DNA of 32,528 bases from Burkholderiales bacterium 67-32 (GTDB taxonomy: Bacteria; Pseudomonadota; Gammaproteobacteria; Burkholderiales; Burkholderiaceae_B), in the NCBI GenBank assembly GCA_001898625.1, contig MKUP01000020.1, positions 1-32,528 of the forward strand. Reading direction: 5' to 3'. Of the stretch, positions 18,716 through 30,416 are shown one piece after another. A program made the position numbers and the translations under genes. A model generated the notes under the pieces. The model was not told the DNA's origin and did not search any database. It saw nothing but the letters and a program-made list of their open reading frames with translations. Every line of letters begins with the position of its first letter. The stretch's first letter is position 1.

Positions 18716-20751
18716 CAATTGTTCAGCAGGACGAAGAAGGTCACCAGGGCCATGATGCCGATGATCATGGCGAAGGCGTAGTGATAGATGTAGCCCGACT
18801 GCAGGTGGCGGACCACCCCGGCGAACCAACCGACCAGACGGGCGCTGCCGTTGACCAGGAGGCCGTCGATCAGGGACTTGTCGCCCACCTTCCAGAAGCC
18901 GCCGCCCAGCGCGCGGGCACCGCGCGCGAACACGGCTTCGTTGATCTTGTCCATGTAGTACTTGTTGTCGAGCAGGTTGTACAGCCAGCCTGCGCGAGCC
19001 TTGATGGCGGCGGGAATGGCCGGCTTGACCAGGTAGAAGAACCACGCCAGGACCACGCCGGCCAGCATCAGCCAGAACGGCACGGTGCTGAAGGCATGCA
19101 GCCCGTAGGCCACCCAGCCGTGGAAGTCCTCGGCCAGGTGTTCCATGACCGGGCGGTCGGGCGAATTGAAGATCACGCCCTTGAAGAAATCGCCGAACAG
19201 CATGGGGCCGACTGCGATCGCGCCGATGATCACGGACGGGATGGCCAGCAGCACCAGCGGCACCGTCACCACGGCGGGCGACTCATGCGGCACACCGCCA
19301 TGGTGGTGGTCGTCGTGGCCGTGGTCGTCATGGCTGTCGTGGGCATGGTCGTCGTGGCCGTGCCCGTGCGCGCCCGAGGTGTCGAAGCGTTCCTTGCCGT
19401 GGAAGACCAGGAAGTACAGGCGGAACGAGTAGAACGCCGTCACGAACACGCCGGCCAGCACCGCGAAGTAAGCGAAGCCCGACCCCCAGACGTGGGACAG
19501 CTTGGCCGCTTCGATGATGTTTTCCTTCGAGTAGAACCCGGCGAAGAACGGCGTGCCGATCAGCGCCAGCGAACCCAGCAGGAAGGTGATCCAGGTGATG
19601 GGCATGTACTTGCGCAGGCCGCCCATGTTGCGGATGTCCTGGTCGTGGTGCATGCCGATGATGACCGAGCCGGCCGCCAGGAACAGCAGCGCCTTGAAGA
19701 AGGCATGGGTCATCAGGTGGAAGATCGCCACCGAGTAGGCCGAGGCGCCCAGCGCGACGGTCATGTAACCCAGCTGCGACAGCGTCGAATAGGCCACCAC
19801 GCGCTTGATGTCGTTCTGGATGATGCCCAGGAAACCCATGAACAGCGCGGTGATCGAGCCGATGACGATGATGAACGACAGCGCGGTGGGCGACAGTTCG
19901 AACAGCGGCGAGAAGCGCGCCACCATGAAGATGCCGGCCGTCACCATGGTGGCGGCGTGGATCAGCGCGGAGATCGGGGTCGGGCCTTCCATCGAGTCGG
20001 GCAACCAGACGTGCAGCGGGAACTGCGCCGACTTGCCCATGGCGCCCACGAACAGCGCGATGCAGGCGACGCTCAGCAGCATCCAGTCGGTGCCCGGGAA
20101 GGTCAGGCCGGCCAGCTTGTCCGACTGCGAGAACACCTCGGTGTAGTTCATCGAGCCGGCGTACGCGAACAAGAGGCCGATGCCCAGCACGAAGCCGAAG
20201 TCCCCGACCCGGTTGACCAGGAAGGCCTTCATGTTGGCGAAGATCGCGGTGGGACGGGTGTACCAGAAGCCGATCAGCAGGTAGGACACCAGGCCCACGG
20301 CCTCCCACCCGAAGAAGAGCTGGAGCATGTTGTTGGACATGACCAGCATCAGCATCGAGAAGGTGAACAGCGAGATGTAGGAGAAGAACCGCTGGTAGCC
20401 GGGATCGTCCTTCATGTAGCCGATGGTGTAGATGTGCACCATCAGCGACACCGAGGTGACCACCACCATCATCATGGCCGACAGCGTGTCGATCATGAAG
20501 CCGATTTCCAGCTTGATGCCGCCGATCGCGCTCCAGGTGTAGAGCGTGCCGTTGAAGGTGTTGCCCGCCAGGACGTCCTGCAGCACGAAGGCCGAGCCGA
20601 TGGCCGAGACCAGCACGCCCAGGATCGTGACCCAGTGCGCGCCGGCACGGCCGACCCAGCGTCCGAGGAAGCCGGTGCCGAACAGGCCGGCGATGGCGGA
20701 CCCGACCAGCGGGGCGAAAGCGATGAGGAGATAGAGCTTAGGTACCGACAT
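18715..20751 (-). CDS. nuoL: NADH-quinone oxidoreductase subunit L
   Basis: This 678-residue distal proton-channel subunit of complex I has the long lateral helix at its C-terminus. The channel Glu150 (F-F-G-W-E-A-V-G-L) and the block G-K-S-A-Q-F-P-L-H-V-W-L-P-D-S-M-E-G-P-T-P are intact. It is longer than E. coli NuoL (613). Part of the excess is a remarkable loop at 462-489 with 12 His and 7 Asp in 28 residues, between the helix ending F-Y-S-F-R-L-Y-F-L-V-F-H-G-K-E and the next one starting V-V-T-V-P. The ATG at 20751 follows nuoK by 27 bases. Confidence 0.97.
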   Translation of the reverse strand: MSVPKLYLLIAFAPLVGSAIAGLFGTGFLGRWVGRAGAHWVTILGVLVSAIGSAFVLQDVLAGNTFNGTLYTWSAIGGIKLEIGFMIDTLSAMMMVVVTSVSLMVHIYTIGYMKDDPGYQRFFSYISLFTFSMLMLVMSNNMLQLFFGWEAVGLVSYLLIGFWYTRPTAIFANMKAFLVNRVGDFGFVLGIGLLFAYAGSMNYTEVFSQSDKLAGLTFPGTDWMLLSVACIALFVGAMGKSAQFPLHVWLPDSMEGPTPISALIHAATMVTAGIFMVARFSPLFELSPTALSFIIVIGSITALFMGFLGIIQNDIKRVVAYSTLSQLGYMTVALGASAYSVAIFHLMTHAFFKALLFLAAGSVIIGMHHDQDIRNMGGLRKYMPITWITFLLGSLALIGTPFFAGFYSKENIIEAAKLSHVWGSGFAYFAVLAGVFVTAFYSFRLYFLVFHGKERFDTSGAHGHGHDDHAHDSHDDHGHDDHHHGGVPHESPAVVTVPLVLLAIPSVIIGAIAVGPMLFGDFFKGVIFNSPDRPVMEHLAEDFHGWVAYGLHAFSTVPFWLMLAGVVLAWFFYLVKPAIPAAIKARAGWLYNLLDNKYYMDKINEAVFARGARALGGGFWKVGDKSLIDGLLVNGSARLVGWFAGVVRHLQSGYIYHYAFAMIIGIMALVTFFVLLNN

Positions 20752-20778
20752 GTCTTGATTTTCTCGTAGCCCGGACCG

Positions 20779-21087
20779 TCAGCCCTTCAGCCGGTCAAGT
20801 TCATCAACATTGATCGTGTTCAGGTTGCGGAACAATACAACCAGGATCGCCAGGCCGATGGCGGACTCGGCGGCCGCCACGGTCAGGATGAAGAACACGA
20901 ACACCTGCCCGCTCAGATCGCCCATCCAGCTGGAGAAGGCGACGAAATTCATGTTCACCGCCAGCAGCATCAATTCGATCGCCATCAGCAGCACGATGAT
21001 GTTCTTGCGGTTGAGGAAGATGCCGACGATGCTGATCGCGAACAGGATCGCGCCCAGCACGAGGAAGTGGCCTAGGGTCAGGGTCAT
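20779..21087 (-). CDS. nuoK: NADH-quinone oxidoreductase subunit K
   Basis: A 102-residue membrane subunit of complex I with three helices. The two buried glutamates of the proton path are Glu38 (M-A-I-E-L-M-L) and Glu74 (A-A-A-E-S-A-I-G-L), corresponding to E36 and E72 of E. coli. The ATG overlaps the nuoJ stop by four bases (ATGA), indicating coupled translation. Confidence 0.97.
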   Translation of the reverse strand: MTLTLGHFLVLGAILFAISIVGIFLNRKNIIVLLMAIELMLLAVNMNFVAFSSWMGDLSGQVFVFFILTVAAAESAIGLAILVVLFRNLNTINVDELDRLKG

Positions 21088-21731
21088 GGTTGGCTTCCCT
21101 TGGGTTCGGTGGCGGCAGGCGCCTGGGCGCCCTCGCCTTCCCGGGAATTTTCGGTTTGCGACGGAATCGATACCAGGCGGACGCGGTCCTGGCGGCGCAC
21201 GCGGATCTGCTCGGACGGCCGGGTGACCTTGACGTCGGAGCGACGGCGCAGCGTGAGCGCGATGGCGGCGACCATGCCCACCAGCAGGATCACGGCGGCG
21301 ATCTCGACGGCGTAGATGTACTCGGTGTACATCGCCACGCCGATGGCGCGCGTGTTGTTGAAGTCGGCCGGGGCCTGCGGCACGCTGGTATCCCAGTAGG
21401 CATTGGCCAGCACGAAGGCCATTTCACCCACCATGATGGCGCCCACCACGACGCCCAGCGGCAGGTAGGTCCTGAAACCCTGGCGCAGCTTGCTGCTGTC
21501 GATGTCCAGCATCATCACGACGAACAGGAACAGCACCATCACCGCGCCCACGTACACGAGCACCAGCAGGATGGCGAGGAACTCCGCCTTCAGCAGCATC
21601 CAGATCATGGAAGCGGTGAAGAACGACAGCACCAGGTGCATGACGGCGGTAACGGGGCTGCGCGCGACGATGACCCGGCAGGCGGCCACGACGAGGATCG
21701 CGGCGAATATATAGAACAGTATGGCGGTCAT
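21084..21731 (-). CDS. nuoJ: NADH-quinone oxidoreductase subunit J
   Basis: This 215-residue membrane subunit of complex I has five helices in the first 160 or so residues, including the conserved [18 protein letters not shown] helix whose bulge takes part in coupling. After the last helix comes a charged, low-complexity tail of about 50 residues (from R-R-R-S-D-V-K-V to the end, rich in R, E, Q, A and P) with no predicted fold. It lies 14 bases after nuoI and overlaps nuoK. Confidence 0.96.
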   Translation of the reverse strand: MTAILFYIFAAILVVAACRVIVARSPVTAVMHLVLSFFTASMIWMLLKAEFLAILLVLVYVGAVMVLFLFVVMMLDIDSSKLRQGFRTYLPLGVVVGAIMVGEMAFVLANAYWDTSVPQAPADFNNTRAIGVAMYTEYIYAVEIAAVILLVGMVAAIALTLRRRSDVKVTRPSEQIRVRRQDRVRLVSIPSQTENSREGEGAQAPAATEPKGSQP

Positions 21732-21745
21732 GGTGTGGGTTTCGG

Positions 21746-22234
21746 TTACCGGTATTTCGCGTCCTGCGCACGATTCTGCGCAATCTCGGCTTCATAGCGG
21801 TCGCCGACCGCCAGCAGCATTTCCTTGGTGAAATACAGGTCGCCGCGCTGTTCGCCGTGGTATTCGTGGATGTGCGTCTCGACGATGGAGTCCACCGGGC
21901 AGCTTTCCTCGCAGAAGCCGCAGAAGATGCACTTGGTCAGGTCGATGTCGTAGCGGTTGGTGCGGCGCGTGCCGTCCTCTCGCACTTCGGATTCGATCGT
22001 GATCGCCACCGCCGGACAGACCGCCTCGCACAGCTTGCAGGCGATGCAACGCTCTTCCCCGTTGGGGTAGCGGCGCAAGGCATGCAGGCCCCGGAAGCGC
22101 GGGGACATCGGGGTCTTTTCCTCGGGATACTGCACCGTGATCTTGCGGGCGAACATGTACCGCCCCGTCAGGCGCAATCCCTTGAGGAGTTCGGTCAGCA
22201 TCAGGCTGCCGAAGAATTCCTTGATCGCTTGCAT
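21746..22234 (-). CDS. nuoI: NADH-quinone oxidoreductase subunit I (2x[4Fe-4S])
   Basis: This 162-residue ferredoxin-like subunit of the complex I arm carries clusters N6a and N6b. Two complete motifs are seen: Cys63, 66, 69, 73 ([12 protein letters not shown]) and Cys102, 105, 108, 112 ([12 protein letters not shown]). The N-terminal 30 residues form an amphipathic anchor. It relays electrons from NuoG towards cluster N2 in NuoB. It follows nuoH by 41 bases. Confidence 0.98.
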   Translation of the reverse strand: MQAIKEFFGSLMLTELLKGLRLTGRYMFARKITVQYPEEKTPMSPRFRGLHALRRYPNGEERCIACKLCEAVCPAVAITIESEVREDGTRRTNRYDIDLTKCIFCGFCEESCPVDSIVETHIHEYHGEQRGDLYFTKEMLLAVGDRYEAEIAQNRAQDAKYR

Positions 22235-22275
22235 GATTCAGTCCTGCCTATTCTTGGGCTCGCACAGGGCGGGCA

Positions 22276-23349
22276 TTACTTCCAGATGTTCCAGGACGTC
22301 TGCATCCAGACCGCCACCACGAGCAGCCAGACCAGCGTCAGCGGGATGAAGACCTTCCAGCCCAGGCGCATGATCTGGTCGTAGCGGTAGCGCGGGAAAG
22401 ACGCACGGAACCAGATGAACAACGAGACCACGAAGAACGTCTTGACCGCCAGCCAGATCCAGCCCGGCACCCAGGTCAGCGGCGCCACGTCGATCGGGGG
22501 CAGCCAGCCGCCCAGGAACATGATCGAAGCCAGCGCGGACAACAGGATCATGTTGGCGTATTCGCCCAGGAAGAACAGGGCGAAGGTCATGCCGGAGTAT
22601 TCCACCATGTGGCCCGCCACGATCTCGGACTCGCCCTCGACCACGTCGAAGGGATGGCGGTTGGTTTCCGCCACGGCCGAGATGATGTAGACCACGAACA
22701 GCGGCAGAAGCGGCAGCCAGTTCCACGACAGGAAGGTCAGCCCCATGCCGGCGAAGCGTCCATCGGCCTGCTTGAGGACGATCTCGCTCATGTTCAGGCT
22801 GCCGGACACCAGCAGCACCGTCACCAGCACGAAGCCGATGGCCAGTTCATAGGACACCATCTGCGCCGAGGCGCGCAGCGCGCCCAGGAAGGCGTACTTC
22901 GAGTTCGAGGCCCAGCCTGCGATGATCACGCCGTAGACGCCCAGCGAGGTGATGGCCATGATGTAGAGCAGGCCGGCGTTGACGTTGGCCAACACGACCT
23001 CGGGGCCGAACGGCACCACCGCCCAGGCGGCCAAGGCAGGCATCAGCACCACGGCGGGCGCCACGATGTAGAGCACCTTGTTGGCGTTGCTGGGAACGAT
23101 CACTTCCTTGGTCAGCAGCTTGAGCACGTCGGCGAACGGCTGCAGCAGGCCCTTCGGGCCCACGCGGTTGGGACCCAGGCGGACGTGCATCCAGCCGATC
23201 ATCTTGCGTTCCCAGTACGTGAGGTAGGCCACGCACAGGATGATGGGCACCGCGATGCAGACGATCTTGACGAGGTTCCACACCACCGACCAGGCTACCG
23301 GGCCGATCAGTTCCGTTCCTTGAGCCTGAATGACGTCGATCCACTGCAT
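22276..23349 (-). CDS. nuoH: NADH-quinone oxidoreductase subunit H
   Basis: This 357-residue membrane subunit of complex I has about eight helices. It forms the floor of the quinone chamber and the entry to the proton path. The conserved [18 protein letters not shown] block (about 57-74) and the acidic loop [16 protein letters not shown] are intact. Its ATG shares one base with the nuoG stop (TGATG), so translation is probably coupled. Confidence 0.98.
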   Translation of the reverse strand: MQWIDVIQAQGTELIGPVAWSVVWNLVKIVCIAVPIILCVAYLTYWERKMIGWMHVRLGPNRVGPKGLLQPFADVLKLLTKEVIVPSNANKVLYIVAPAVVLMPALAAWAVVPFGPEVVLANVNAGLLYIMAITSLGVYGVIIAGWASNSKYAFLGALRASAQMVSYELAIGFVLVTVLLVSGSLNMSEIVLKQADGRFAGMGLTFLSWNWLPLLPLFVVYIISAVAETNRHPFDVVEGESEIVAGHMVEYSGMTFALFFLGEYANMILLSALASIMFLGGWLPPIDVAPLTWVPGWIWLAVKTFFVVSLFIWFRASFPRYRYDQIMRLGWKVFIPLTLVWLLVVAVWMQTSWNIWK

Positions 23350-25676
23350 CAGGCACGCTCCACGCTGAGTTGTTCGAATGCGCCGCCGAGCGCGAAGGTC
23401 GAGGCATGGGCGGCGGCGATGCGCACGGCGCCCGCAGGCACGGCGTCATCCACGGAAAGAAAGAGGTCGATCGAGCCGGTCGACGACGTCACGCGCACGC
23501 GGTCGCCATCGGCCAGGCCCAGGTCCGCCACCGTGGCGGCGTTGGCCCGGGCCTCGGGCGCATCGGCGGCCGGGGTCGACTGCAGCGCGGCGGCGCGGCG
23601 CGCGATGGCGTCGCTGGAGAACAGCGGCACGTCGGCCACGCGTTGCAGGCCCTGGACCGCGCCGCCCACGCCCGGCTTGGCGCCGATGGCGTTCGACAGG
23701 CGCGGCGCGATCTCGCCGGCCAGCACCGCGTCGCGCACGGACTCGGAGGTTTCGTCGTCGAAGCCGGGCAGCTCCAGCGCATTGCCCAGCACGCGCAGCA
23801 CCTTCCAGCCCGGGCGCGTCAGGCCCAGCGGACGGACCGTGCCCTTGAAGCTCTGCGCCCTGCCCTCGGCATTGACGAAAGTGCCCGAGGTCTCGGTGAA
23901 CGGCGCGATGGGCAGCATCACGTGGGCCCAGTCCTCGGCGGCGGAGCGGTACGAGGTCAGGGCGACGTTGAATTGCGCGGCGCGCAGCGCGCGCAGCGCG
24001 GCCACGCCATCGGCCGCATCCAGCGCGGGCTCGGCATGCACCACGATATGGGCCTTGAGCGGCTCGGCGAACATCTGCGCCGCGGTCTTGCCGCCGCGCA
24101 GCGGCACGGCTTCGGCCAGGTAGCCGCCCACCGTGTTGCCGCCCTCGGTCGTGAAGCCCAGGCGGGCGCCGATGGCCTGCGCGATCAGTTGCGCGTTGGC
24201 GGCCAGCGTCGAGGCCTGCGGATGCTGCGCCGCCAGGTTGCCCAGCAGCACGGCGGTGTTTTCGCCGGAAGCCAGCAGCGCGGCGATGCGGCGGGCCGCT
24301 TCGCCCGGCTTCACACCGGCCAGTTCGGGCGCGACGGCCGCTTCCTTGGCCTGGGCCAGCGCCACGGCGATCTCGGCCAGTACGGACGGCAGCGCCGCCG
24401 GGGCCACCGTGACGCGTTCGGCCACGGGCATCAGCGGATCGTCGGCCGCCACGTCGACCAGGATGACCTGCGTGCCGGCCTTGGCGGCCTGGCGCAGGCG
24501 TTGGGCCAGCAGCGGATGGTCCTTGCGCAGGAAGGAGCCGACCACCAGCACGCGGTCCAGCGCGCCGACGTCGGCCAGGGCCATGCCCAGCCACGGGGCG
24601 CCGCCGCGCGCGGCGTCGAAGCCGGCATCGGTCTGGCGCAGGCGGAAATCGATGTTGTCGGAACCCAGGGCCCGCACCAGGCGGGCCAGCAGCGCGAATT
24701 CCTCGGTGGTGGCGTACTGGGCCGCCAGCGCGCCGATCTGGCCGGCACCGTAACTGTTCTTGACCGATTGCAGCCCGGCCGCGACGGCGTCCAGCGCCTC
24801 GGCCCACTCCACTTCCTTCCATTGTCCGTCGGTGCCGCGCACCATCGGAACGGCCAGGCGGTCCTCGCTGTTCAGGCCTTCGTACGAGAAGCGGTCGCGG
24901 TCGCTGATCCAGCACTCGTTGACGGCCTCGTTCTCGAACGGCACCACGCGCATGACGCGGTCGTTCTTGACCTGGACGACCAGGTTGGCGCCGATGCTGT
25001 CATGCGGGCTGACCGACTTGCGGCGGGCCAGCTCCCAGGTACGGGCGCTATAGCGGAATGGCTTGGAGGTCAGCGCGCCGACCGGGCAGATGTCGATCAT
25101 GTTGCCCGACAGCTCGGACTCGACCGCGCGGCCCACGAAGGTGGTGATCTCGGAATGCTCGCCGCGGTTGATCATGCCGAGCTCCATCACGCCGGCGATC
25201 TCCTGGCCGAAGCGCACGCAGCGGGTGCACTGGATGCAGCGGGCCATTTCCTCGGCCGACACCAGCGGGCCCAGGTTCTTGTGGAACACGACGCGCTTTT
25301 CCTCGCTGTAGCGCGAGGACGAGCCGCCGTAGCCCACGGCCAGGTCCTGCAGTTGGCACTCGCCGCCCTGGTCGCAGATCGGGCAATCCAGCGGGTGGTT
25401 GATCAGCAGGAATTCCATCACGCCCTTCTGGGCGTTGATGGCCTTCTCGGAAGCGGTATGGACCACCATGCCGTTGCTGACCGGCGTGGCACAGGCGGGC
25501 AGCGGCTTGGGAGCCTTCTCGACGTCGACCAGACACATGCGGCAGTTGGCCGCGATCGACAGCTTCTTGTGATAGCAGAAATGCGGCACGTAGAGGCCGA
25601 CCTTCTGGGCGGCATGCATGATCATGCTGCCCTCGGCCACCTCCACTGTCTTGCCGTCGATCGTAATTTCAACCAT
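23349..25676 (-). CDS. nuoG: NADH-quinone oxidoreductase subunit G (lacks cluster N7)
   Basis: This 775-residue subunit carries Fe-S relays in the N-terminal third and a molybdopterin-oxidoreductase-like domain, without cofactor chemistry, in the rest. Ligands seen: [2Fe-2S] N1b at Cys34, 45, 48, 62; [4Fe-4S] N5 at His94, Cys98, 101, 107; [4Fe-4S] N4 at Cys147, 150, 153, 197. The extra cluster N7 of E. coli would need a C-x2-C-x3-C motif near residue 220, but that segment reads [11 protein letters not shown] with no cysteine, so N7 is absent. The start at 25676 has GGAA about seven bases upstream. A 76-base gap separates it from nuoF. Confidence 0.97.
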   Translation of the reverse strand: MVEITIDGKTVEVAEGSMIMHAAQKVGLYVPHFCYHKKLSIAANCRMCLVDVEKAPKPLPACATPVSNGMVVHTASEKAINAQKGVMEFLLINHPLDCPICDQGGECQLQDLAVGYGGSSSRYSEEKRVVFHKNLGPLVSAEEMARCIQCTRCVRFGQEIAGVMELGMINRGEHSEITTFVGRAVESELSGNMIDICPVGALTSKPFRYSARTWELARRKSVSPHDSIGANLVVQVKNDRVMRVVPFENEAVNECWISDRDRFSYEGLNSEDRLAVPMVRGTDGQWKEVEWAEALDAVAAGLQSVKNSYGAGQIGALAAQYATTEEFALLARLVRALGSDNIDFRLRQTDAGFDAARGGAPWLGMALADVGALDRVLVVGSFLRKDHPLLAQRLRQAAKAGTQVILVDVAADDPLMPVAERVTVAPAALPSVLAEIAVALAQAKEAAVAPELAGVKPGEAARRIAALLASGENTAVLLGNLAAQHPQASTLAANAQLIAQAIGARLGFTTEGGNTVGGYLAEAVPLRGGKTAAQMFAEPLKAHIVVHAEPALDAADGVAALRALRAAQFNVALTSYRSAAEDWAHVMLPIAPFTETSGTFVNAEGRAQSFKGTVRPLGLTRPGWKVLRVLGNALELPGFDDETSESVRDAVLAGEIAPRLSNAIGAKPGVGGAVQGLQRVADVPLFSSDAIARRAAALQSTPAADAPEARANAATVADLGLADGDRVRVTSSTGSIDLFLSVDDAVPAGAVRIAAAHASTFALGGAFEQLSVERA

Positions 25677-25752
25677 CTTATTTCCGTTTGCCCCGTCATC
25701 GGGCGAGGCGTGTGCGTTTCGGTAAATGCCTGCTTTGCGCGCGGGCCGGCGG

Positions 25753-27068
<1,316 letters not shown>

Positions 27069-27072
<4 letters not shown>

Positions 27073-27599
27073 TTTGCACCTCCGGCATTCGCCTCGGCCT
27101 TCAATTCATCGACGAGCGCGTCGAGCTTGGCCTCGGACATCTGAATGCACATACGCTTGTTGTTCACCAGCAGCACGGGCGCGTCGCCGCAGGCTCCCAT
27201 GCATTCGCCCTCGACCAGCGTGAACACGCCGTCCGAGGTCGTTTCCCGATAATCGATACCCAGCTTCTGCTTCAGGTGGTGCCCGGCCTTCTCGCCGTCG
27301 CGCAGGGCACAGGGCAGGTTGGTGCAGACCGAGATCTTGTACTGCCCCATGGGCTTGAGGTTGTACATGTTGTAGAAGGTCGCGACTTCCTGCACGGCGA
27401 TGGGAGGCATGCCGAGGACGTTCGCGACTTCTTCCATCACCTCTTGCGACAGCCAGCCCTTCTCGTCCTGCGCGATGGCCAGCGCCGCCATCACGGCGGA
27501 CTGTTTCTGGTCGGCCGGGTACTTGGAGACTTCGCGGTCGATCTTCTTGAGGGCCTGTTCGGAAAGCAGCATGGTGGTATCCGGTTGGGACGCGGTCAT
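27069..27599 (-). CDS. nuoE: NADH-quinone oxidoreductase subunit E ([2Fe-2S] N1a)
   Basis: This 176-residue thioredoxin-like subunit carries cluster N1a, with ligands Cys92, Cys97, Cys133 and Cys137 in the usual C-x4-C ... C-x3-C spacing. The helical N-terminus (about 12-60) contacts NuoF. ATG 27599 lies four bases after the nuoD stop. A second ATG at 27572 (MLLSEQAL) is an equally plausible start, since neither has a strong Shine-Dalgarno. Confidence 0.97.
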
Positions 27600-27603
27600 G
27601 GGT

Positions 27604-28857
27604 TCAGCGGTCGATCTCGCCGAACACGATGTCCTGCGTGCCGATAATCGTGACGGCGTCGGCGATCATGTGGCCGCGCGCCATCTCGTCCAGCGATTGC
27701 AAGTGGGCAAAGCCCGGGGCGCGGATCTTCAGGCGGTACGGCTTGTTCGCGCCGTCCGACACCAGGTAGATGCCGAATTCGCCCTTGGGATGCTCGACCG
27801 CGGCATAGGCCTCGCCCGGGGGCACGTGAAAACCTTCGGTGAAGAGCTTGAAATGGTGGATCAGCTCTTCCATGCTGGTCTTCATCTCGGCGCGGCTGGG
27901 CGGAGCGACCTTGTGGTTGCTCGTCATGACGGGGCCGGGATTGTTACGCAGCCATTCCACGCACTGCTTGATGATGCGGTTGCTCTGGCGCATTTCCTCG
28001 ATGCGGACGAGGTAGCGGTCGTAGCAGTCGCCGTTCGTGCCCACCGGCACGTCGAACTCGACCAGGTCGTAGACCTCGTAGGGCTGCATCTTGCGCAGGT
28101 CCCACGCGATGCCCGAACCGCGCAGCATGGGGCCGGTGAAGCCCAGCGCCTTGGCACGCTCGGGGCTGACGATGCCGACGTCGACCAGGCGCTGTTTCCA
28201 GATCCGGTTGTCGGTCAGCAGGGTCTCGTATTCGTCGATGTAGCCGGGGAAACGGTTGGTGAAGGACTCGATGAAGTCGAGCAGCGAGCCCGAACGGTCA
28301 TCGTTCAGCGCCTTCATTTCCTTGTCGCTGCGCAGCTTGCTGGGGCGGTACTGCGGCATGCGCTCGGGCAGGTCGCGGTAGACGCCGCCCGGGCGGTAGT
28401 AGGCCGCGTGCATGCGGGCGCCCGAGACCGCTTCGTAGCAGTCCATCAGGTCCTCGCGCTCGCGGAAGGCGTACAGGAACACCGCCATCGCCCCCACGTC
28501 CAGCGCGTGCGAGCCGAGCGACATCAGGTGGTTCAGCACGCGGGTGATCTCGTCGAACAGCACGCGGATGTACTGCGCCCGCAGCGGCACTTCCACGCCC
28601 ATCAGCTTTTCGATCGCCATGACGTAGGCGTGCTCGTTGCACATCATGGACACGTAGTCGAGACGGTCCATGTAGGGCAAGGCCTGCAGGAAGGTCTTGT
28701 GCTCGGCCAGCTTTTCGGTGGCCCGGTGCAGCAGCCCGATGTGGGGGTCGGCACGCTGGATGACTTCGCCGTCCAGTTCCAGCACCAGGCGCAGTACGCC
28801 GTGCGCGGCCGGGTGCTGGGGACCGAAGTTGAGGGTGTAGTTCTTGATCTCTGCCAT
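27604..28857 (-). CDS. nuoD: NADH-quinone oxidoreductase subunit D (49 kDa)
   Basis: This 417-residue subunit is related to the large subunit of NiFe hydrogenases and forms much of the ubiquinone pocket together with NuoB. The N-terminal [14 protein letters not shown] loop (about 10-23) contains the histidine that contacts the quinone head. [11 protein letters not shown] and the C-terminal F-G-E-I-D-R end are conserved. It is a separate gene from nuoC, unlike the fused NuoCD of E. coli, and starts two bases after the nuoC stop. Confidence 0.98.
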   Translation of the reverse strand: MAEIKNYTLNFGPQHPAAHGVLRLVLELDGEVIQRADPHIGLLHRATEKLAEHKTFLQALPYMDRLDYVSMMCNEHAYVMAIEKLMGVEVPLRAQYIRVLFDEITRVLNHLMSLGSHALDVGAMAVFLYAFREREDLMDCYEAVSGARMHAAYYRPGGVYRDLPERMPQYRPSKLRSDKEMKALNDDRSGSLLDFIESFTNRFPGYIDEYETLLTDNRIWKQRLVDVGIVSPERAKALGFTGPMLRGSGIAWDLRKMQPYEVYDLVEFDVPVGTNGDCYDRYLVRIEEMRQSNRIIKQCVEWLRNNPGPVMTSNHKVAPPSRAEMKTSMEELIHHFKLFTEGFHVPPGEAYAAVEHPKGEFGIYLVSDGANKPYRLKIRAPGFAHLQSLDEMARGHMIADAVTIIGTQDIVFGEIDR

Positions 28858-28859
28858 GA

Positions 28860-29453
28860 TTAGCGCCCTGCTCCGTAGCCATCTTCACGAATGACGCGCG
28901 GGGTGACTTCGCGCGGCTCGATGGTGACGGGCTGGTAGATGACCCGCTTCTGCTCGGGGTCGAAACGCATCTCGACGGTGCCCGACAGCGGGAAGTCCTT
29001 GCGGAAGGGGTGGCCGATGAAGCCGTAGTCGGTCAGGATGCGGCGCAGGTCGGGGTGTCCCTCGAACAGCACGCCGTAGAAATCGAAGGCCTCGCGCTCG
29101 TACCAGTTGACGCCGGACCAGACGTCCACCAGCGACGGCACGACCGGCATGTCGTCGTCGGCGGCGTAGGTGCGCACGCGCAGGCGCCAGTTGTGGGCGA
29201 TCGAGATCAGATGCAGCACCACGGCGAAGCGCCCGGTCTCGCGCACCTCGTTGCCGTAGGTGGAGTAGTCGACGCCGCACAGGTCGATGCAGCTCTCGAA
29301 GCTCAGCCCGGCATCGTCGCGCAGCGTCCGGCACACTTCCACGTACCGGTCCACCGGCACCTCGAGCGTCAGCTCGCCCAGGGCGAGAGTCAGGCGGATA
29401 TCTTCGCCCAAGGCGCTGAGCAGATTCTGGCGCAGGGTTTCAAGCTTGGTCAT
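28860..29453 (-). CDS. nuoC: NADH-quinone oxidoreductase subunit C (30 kDa)
   Basis: This 197-residue peripheral arm subunit has the family signature [21 protein letters not shown] and then [10 protein letters not shown]. The frame opens five codons earlier at a TTG, but ATG 29453 (MTKLETLRQ) is preferred. A hairpin lies in the 90-base gap between nuoB and this gene. It is tightly followed by nuoD. Confidence 0.97.
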   Translation of the reverse strand: MTKLETLRQNLLSALGEDIRLTLALGELTLEVPVDRYVEVCRTLRDDAGLSFESCIDLCGVDYSTYGNEVRETGRFAVVLHLISIAHNWRLRVRTYAADDDMPVVPSLVDVWSGVNWYEREAFDFYGVLFEGHPDLRRILTDYGFIGHPFRKDFPLSGTVEMRFDPEQKRVIYQPVTIEPREVTPRVIREDGYGAGR

Positions 29454-29478
29454 GAGCGCTCGGATCAAAAGACGACGC

Positions 29479-29500
29479 CGGACGGGCCTGGGCCGGTCCG
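29479..29500 (-). other. Hairpin in the nuoB-nuoC intergenic gap
   Basis: On the coding strand CGGAC-C-GGCC-CA-GGCC-C-GTCCG forms a nine-pair stem interrupted by one C-C mismatch, with a two-base turn. A TTTT run begins about nine bases later, too far for a standard terminator and in the middle of an essential operon. It may be a processing or stability element. The gap (29454-29543) is the longest within nuoA-N and holds no gene. Confidence 0.45.
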
Positions 29501-29543
29501 GGCGGGAGGATGGAGACGGAAAGCGCGCGCACCGGCATCGACG

Positions 29544-30020
29544 TCAACGCGCGATGGTGTTGGTGCGACGGATCTTGTTCTGCAATTGCAGCAAGCCGTA
29601 CACCAGCGCTTCGGCGGTGGGAGGGCAGCCCGGGACGTAGACGTCGACCGGCACGATGCGATCGCAGCCGCGCACCACCGAATAGGAATAGTGATAGTAC
29701 CCGCCGCCATTGGCGCACGAGCCCATGGAAACCACCCAGCGCGGTTCCGGCATCTGGTCGTAGACCTTGCGCAGGGCCGGCGCCATCTTGTTGCACAGCG
29801 TGCCGGCCACGATCATCAGATCGGACTGGCGCGGGCTGGGCCGGAAGATGATGCCGAAGCGGTCGAGATCGTAGCGGGCCGCGCCCGCGTGCATCATTTC
29901 GACCGCGCAACAGGCCAGGCCGAAGGTCATGGGCCACAGCGACCCCGTCTTCGCCCAGTTGATGACCTTGTCCGCGGTCGTGGTGATGAAGCCTTCGTTG
30001 AGAATTCCGTCGATAGCCAT
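29544..30020 (-). CDS. nuoB: NADH-quinone oxidoreductase subunit B ([4Fe-4S] N2)
   Basis: This 158-residue subunit carries N2, the terminal cluster that reduces ubiquinone. Ligands are the unusual adjacent pair Cys37-Cys38 (G-L-A-C-C-A-V-E-M), Cys102 (G-S-C-A-N-G-G-G) and Cys132 (P-G-C-P-P-T). All are present. It follows nuoA by 36 bases. The Shine-Dalgarno before ATG 30020 is weak (AAGGA about 15 bases away). Confidence 0.98.
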   Translation of the reverse strand: MAIDGILNEGFITTTADKVINWAKTGSLWPMTFGLACCAVEMMHAGAARYDLDRFGIIFRPSPRQSDLMIVAGTLCNKMAPALRKVYDQMPEPRWVVSMGSCANGGGYYHYSYSVVRGCDRIVPVDVYVPGCPPTAEALVYGLLQLQNKIRRTNTIAR

Positions 30021-30056
30021 GAATGAAACCCGATGTCCTTCGGCGTGCTGCTGGGA

Positions 30057-30416
30057 TTACTCCCAGTCGAGCGCGCCCTTTTTCCATTCGTAGATGAAGC
30101 CGACCACGAGAACGGCCAGAAATACCGCCACGGTCCCGAAACCCAGCAAGCCTACCTGCTCGTTGGCCATGGCCCACGGAAACAGAAACGCGATCTCGAG
30201 ATCGAACAGGATGAACAGGATGGCGACGAGGTAGTAACGCACGTCGAACTTGATGCGAGCGTCCTCGAAAGCCTCGAAGCCGCATTCGTACGGAGAGAGC
30301 TTTTCGCTGTCCGGCCGGTTCGGGCCGATCACGGAGCCCAGGAACATCAGCGCGAAACCGATGACGCTGCCCACGATGATGAACAGCAGGACAGGAAGGT
30401 AACTCTCGATATTCAT
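30057..30416 (-). CDS. nuoA: NADH-quinone oxidoreductase subunit A
   Basis: This 119-residue membrane subunit of complex I has three helices. The conserved loop [10 protein letters not shown] (with the cysteine known to change accessibility between enzyme states) and [18 protein letters not shown] are intact. The frame is open 33 codons further upstream, but ATG 30416 (MNIESYLP) gives the standard length. It is the first gene of the nuoA-N operon. Confidence 0.97.
   Translation of the reverse strand: MNIESYLPVLLFIIVGSVIGFALMFLGSVIGPNRPDSEKLSPYECGFEAFEDARIKFDVRYYLVAILFILFDLEIAFLFPWAMANEQVGLLGFGTVAVFLAVLVVGFIYEWKKGALDWE

Noticed and set aside
15623-18781. Open frame of over 1000 codons antisense to nuoN and nuoM
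   Set aside because: The product is low-complexity (Q, H, R, D, G) as expected from the complement of GC3-rich codons. The opposite strand encodes clear NuoN and NuoM, and there is no Shine-Dalgarno or homology.
18709-20769. Open frame of nearly 690 codons antisense to nuoL
   Set aside because: Same artefact of high-GC codon bias; the sense strand is an intact NuoL.
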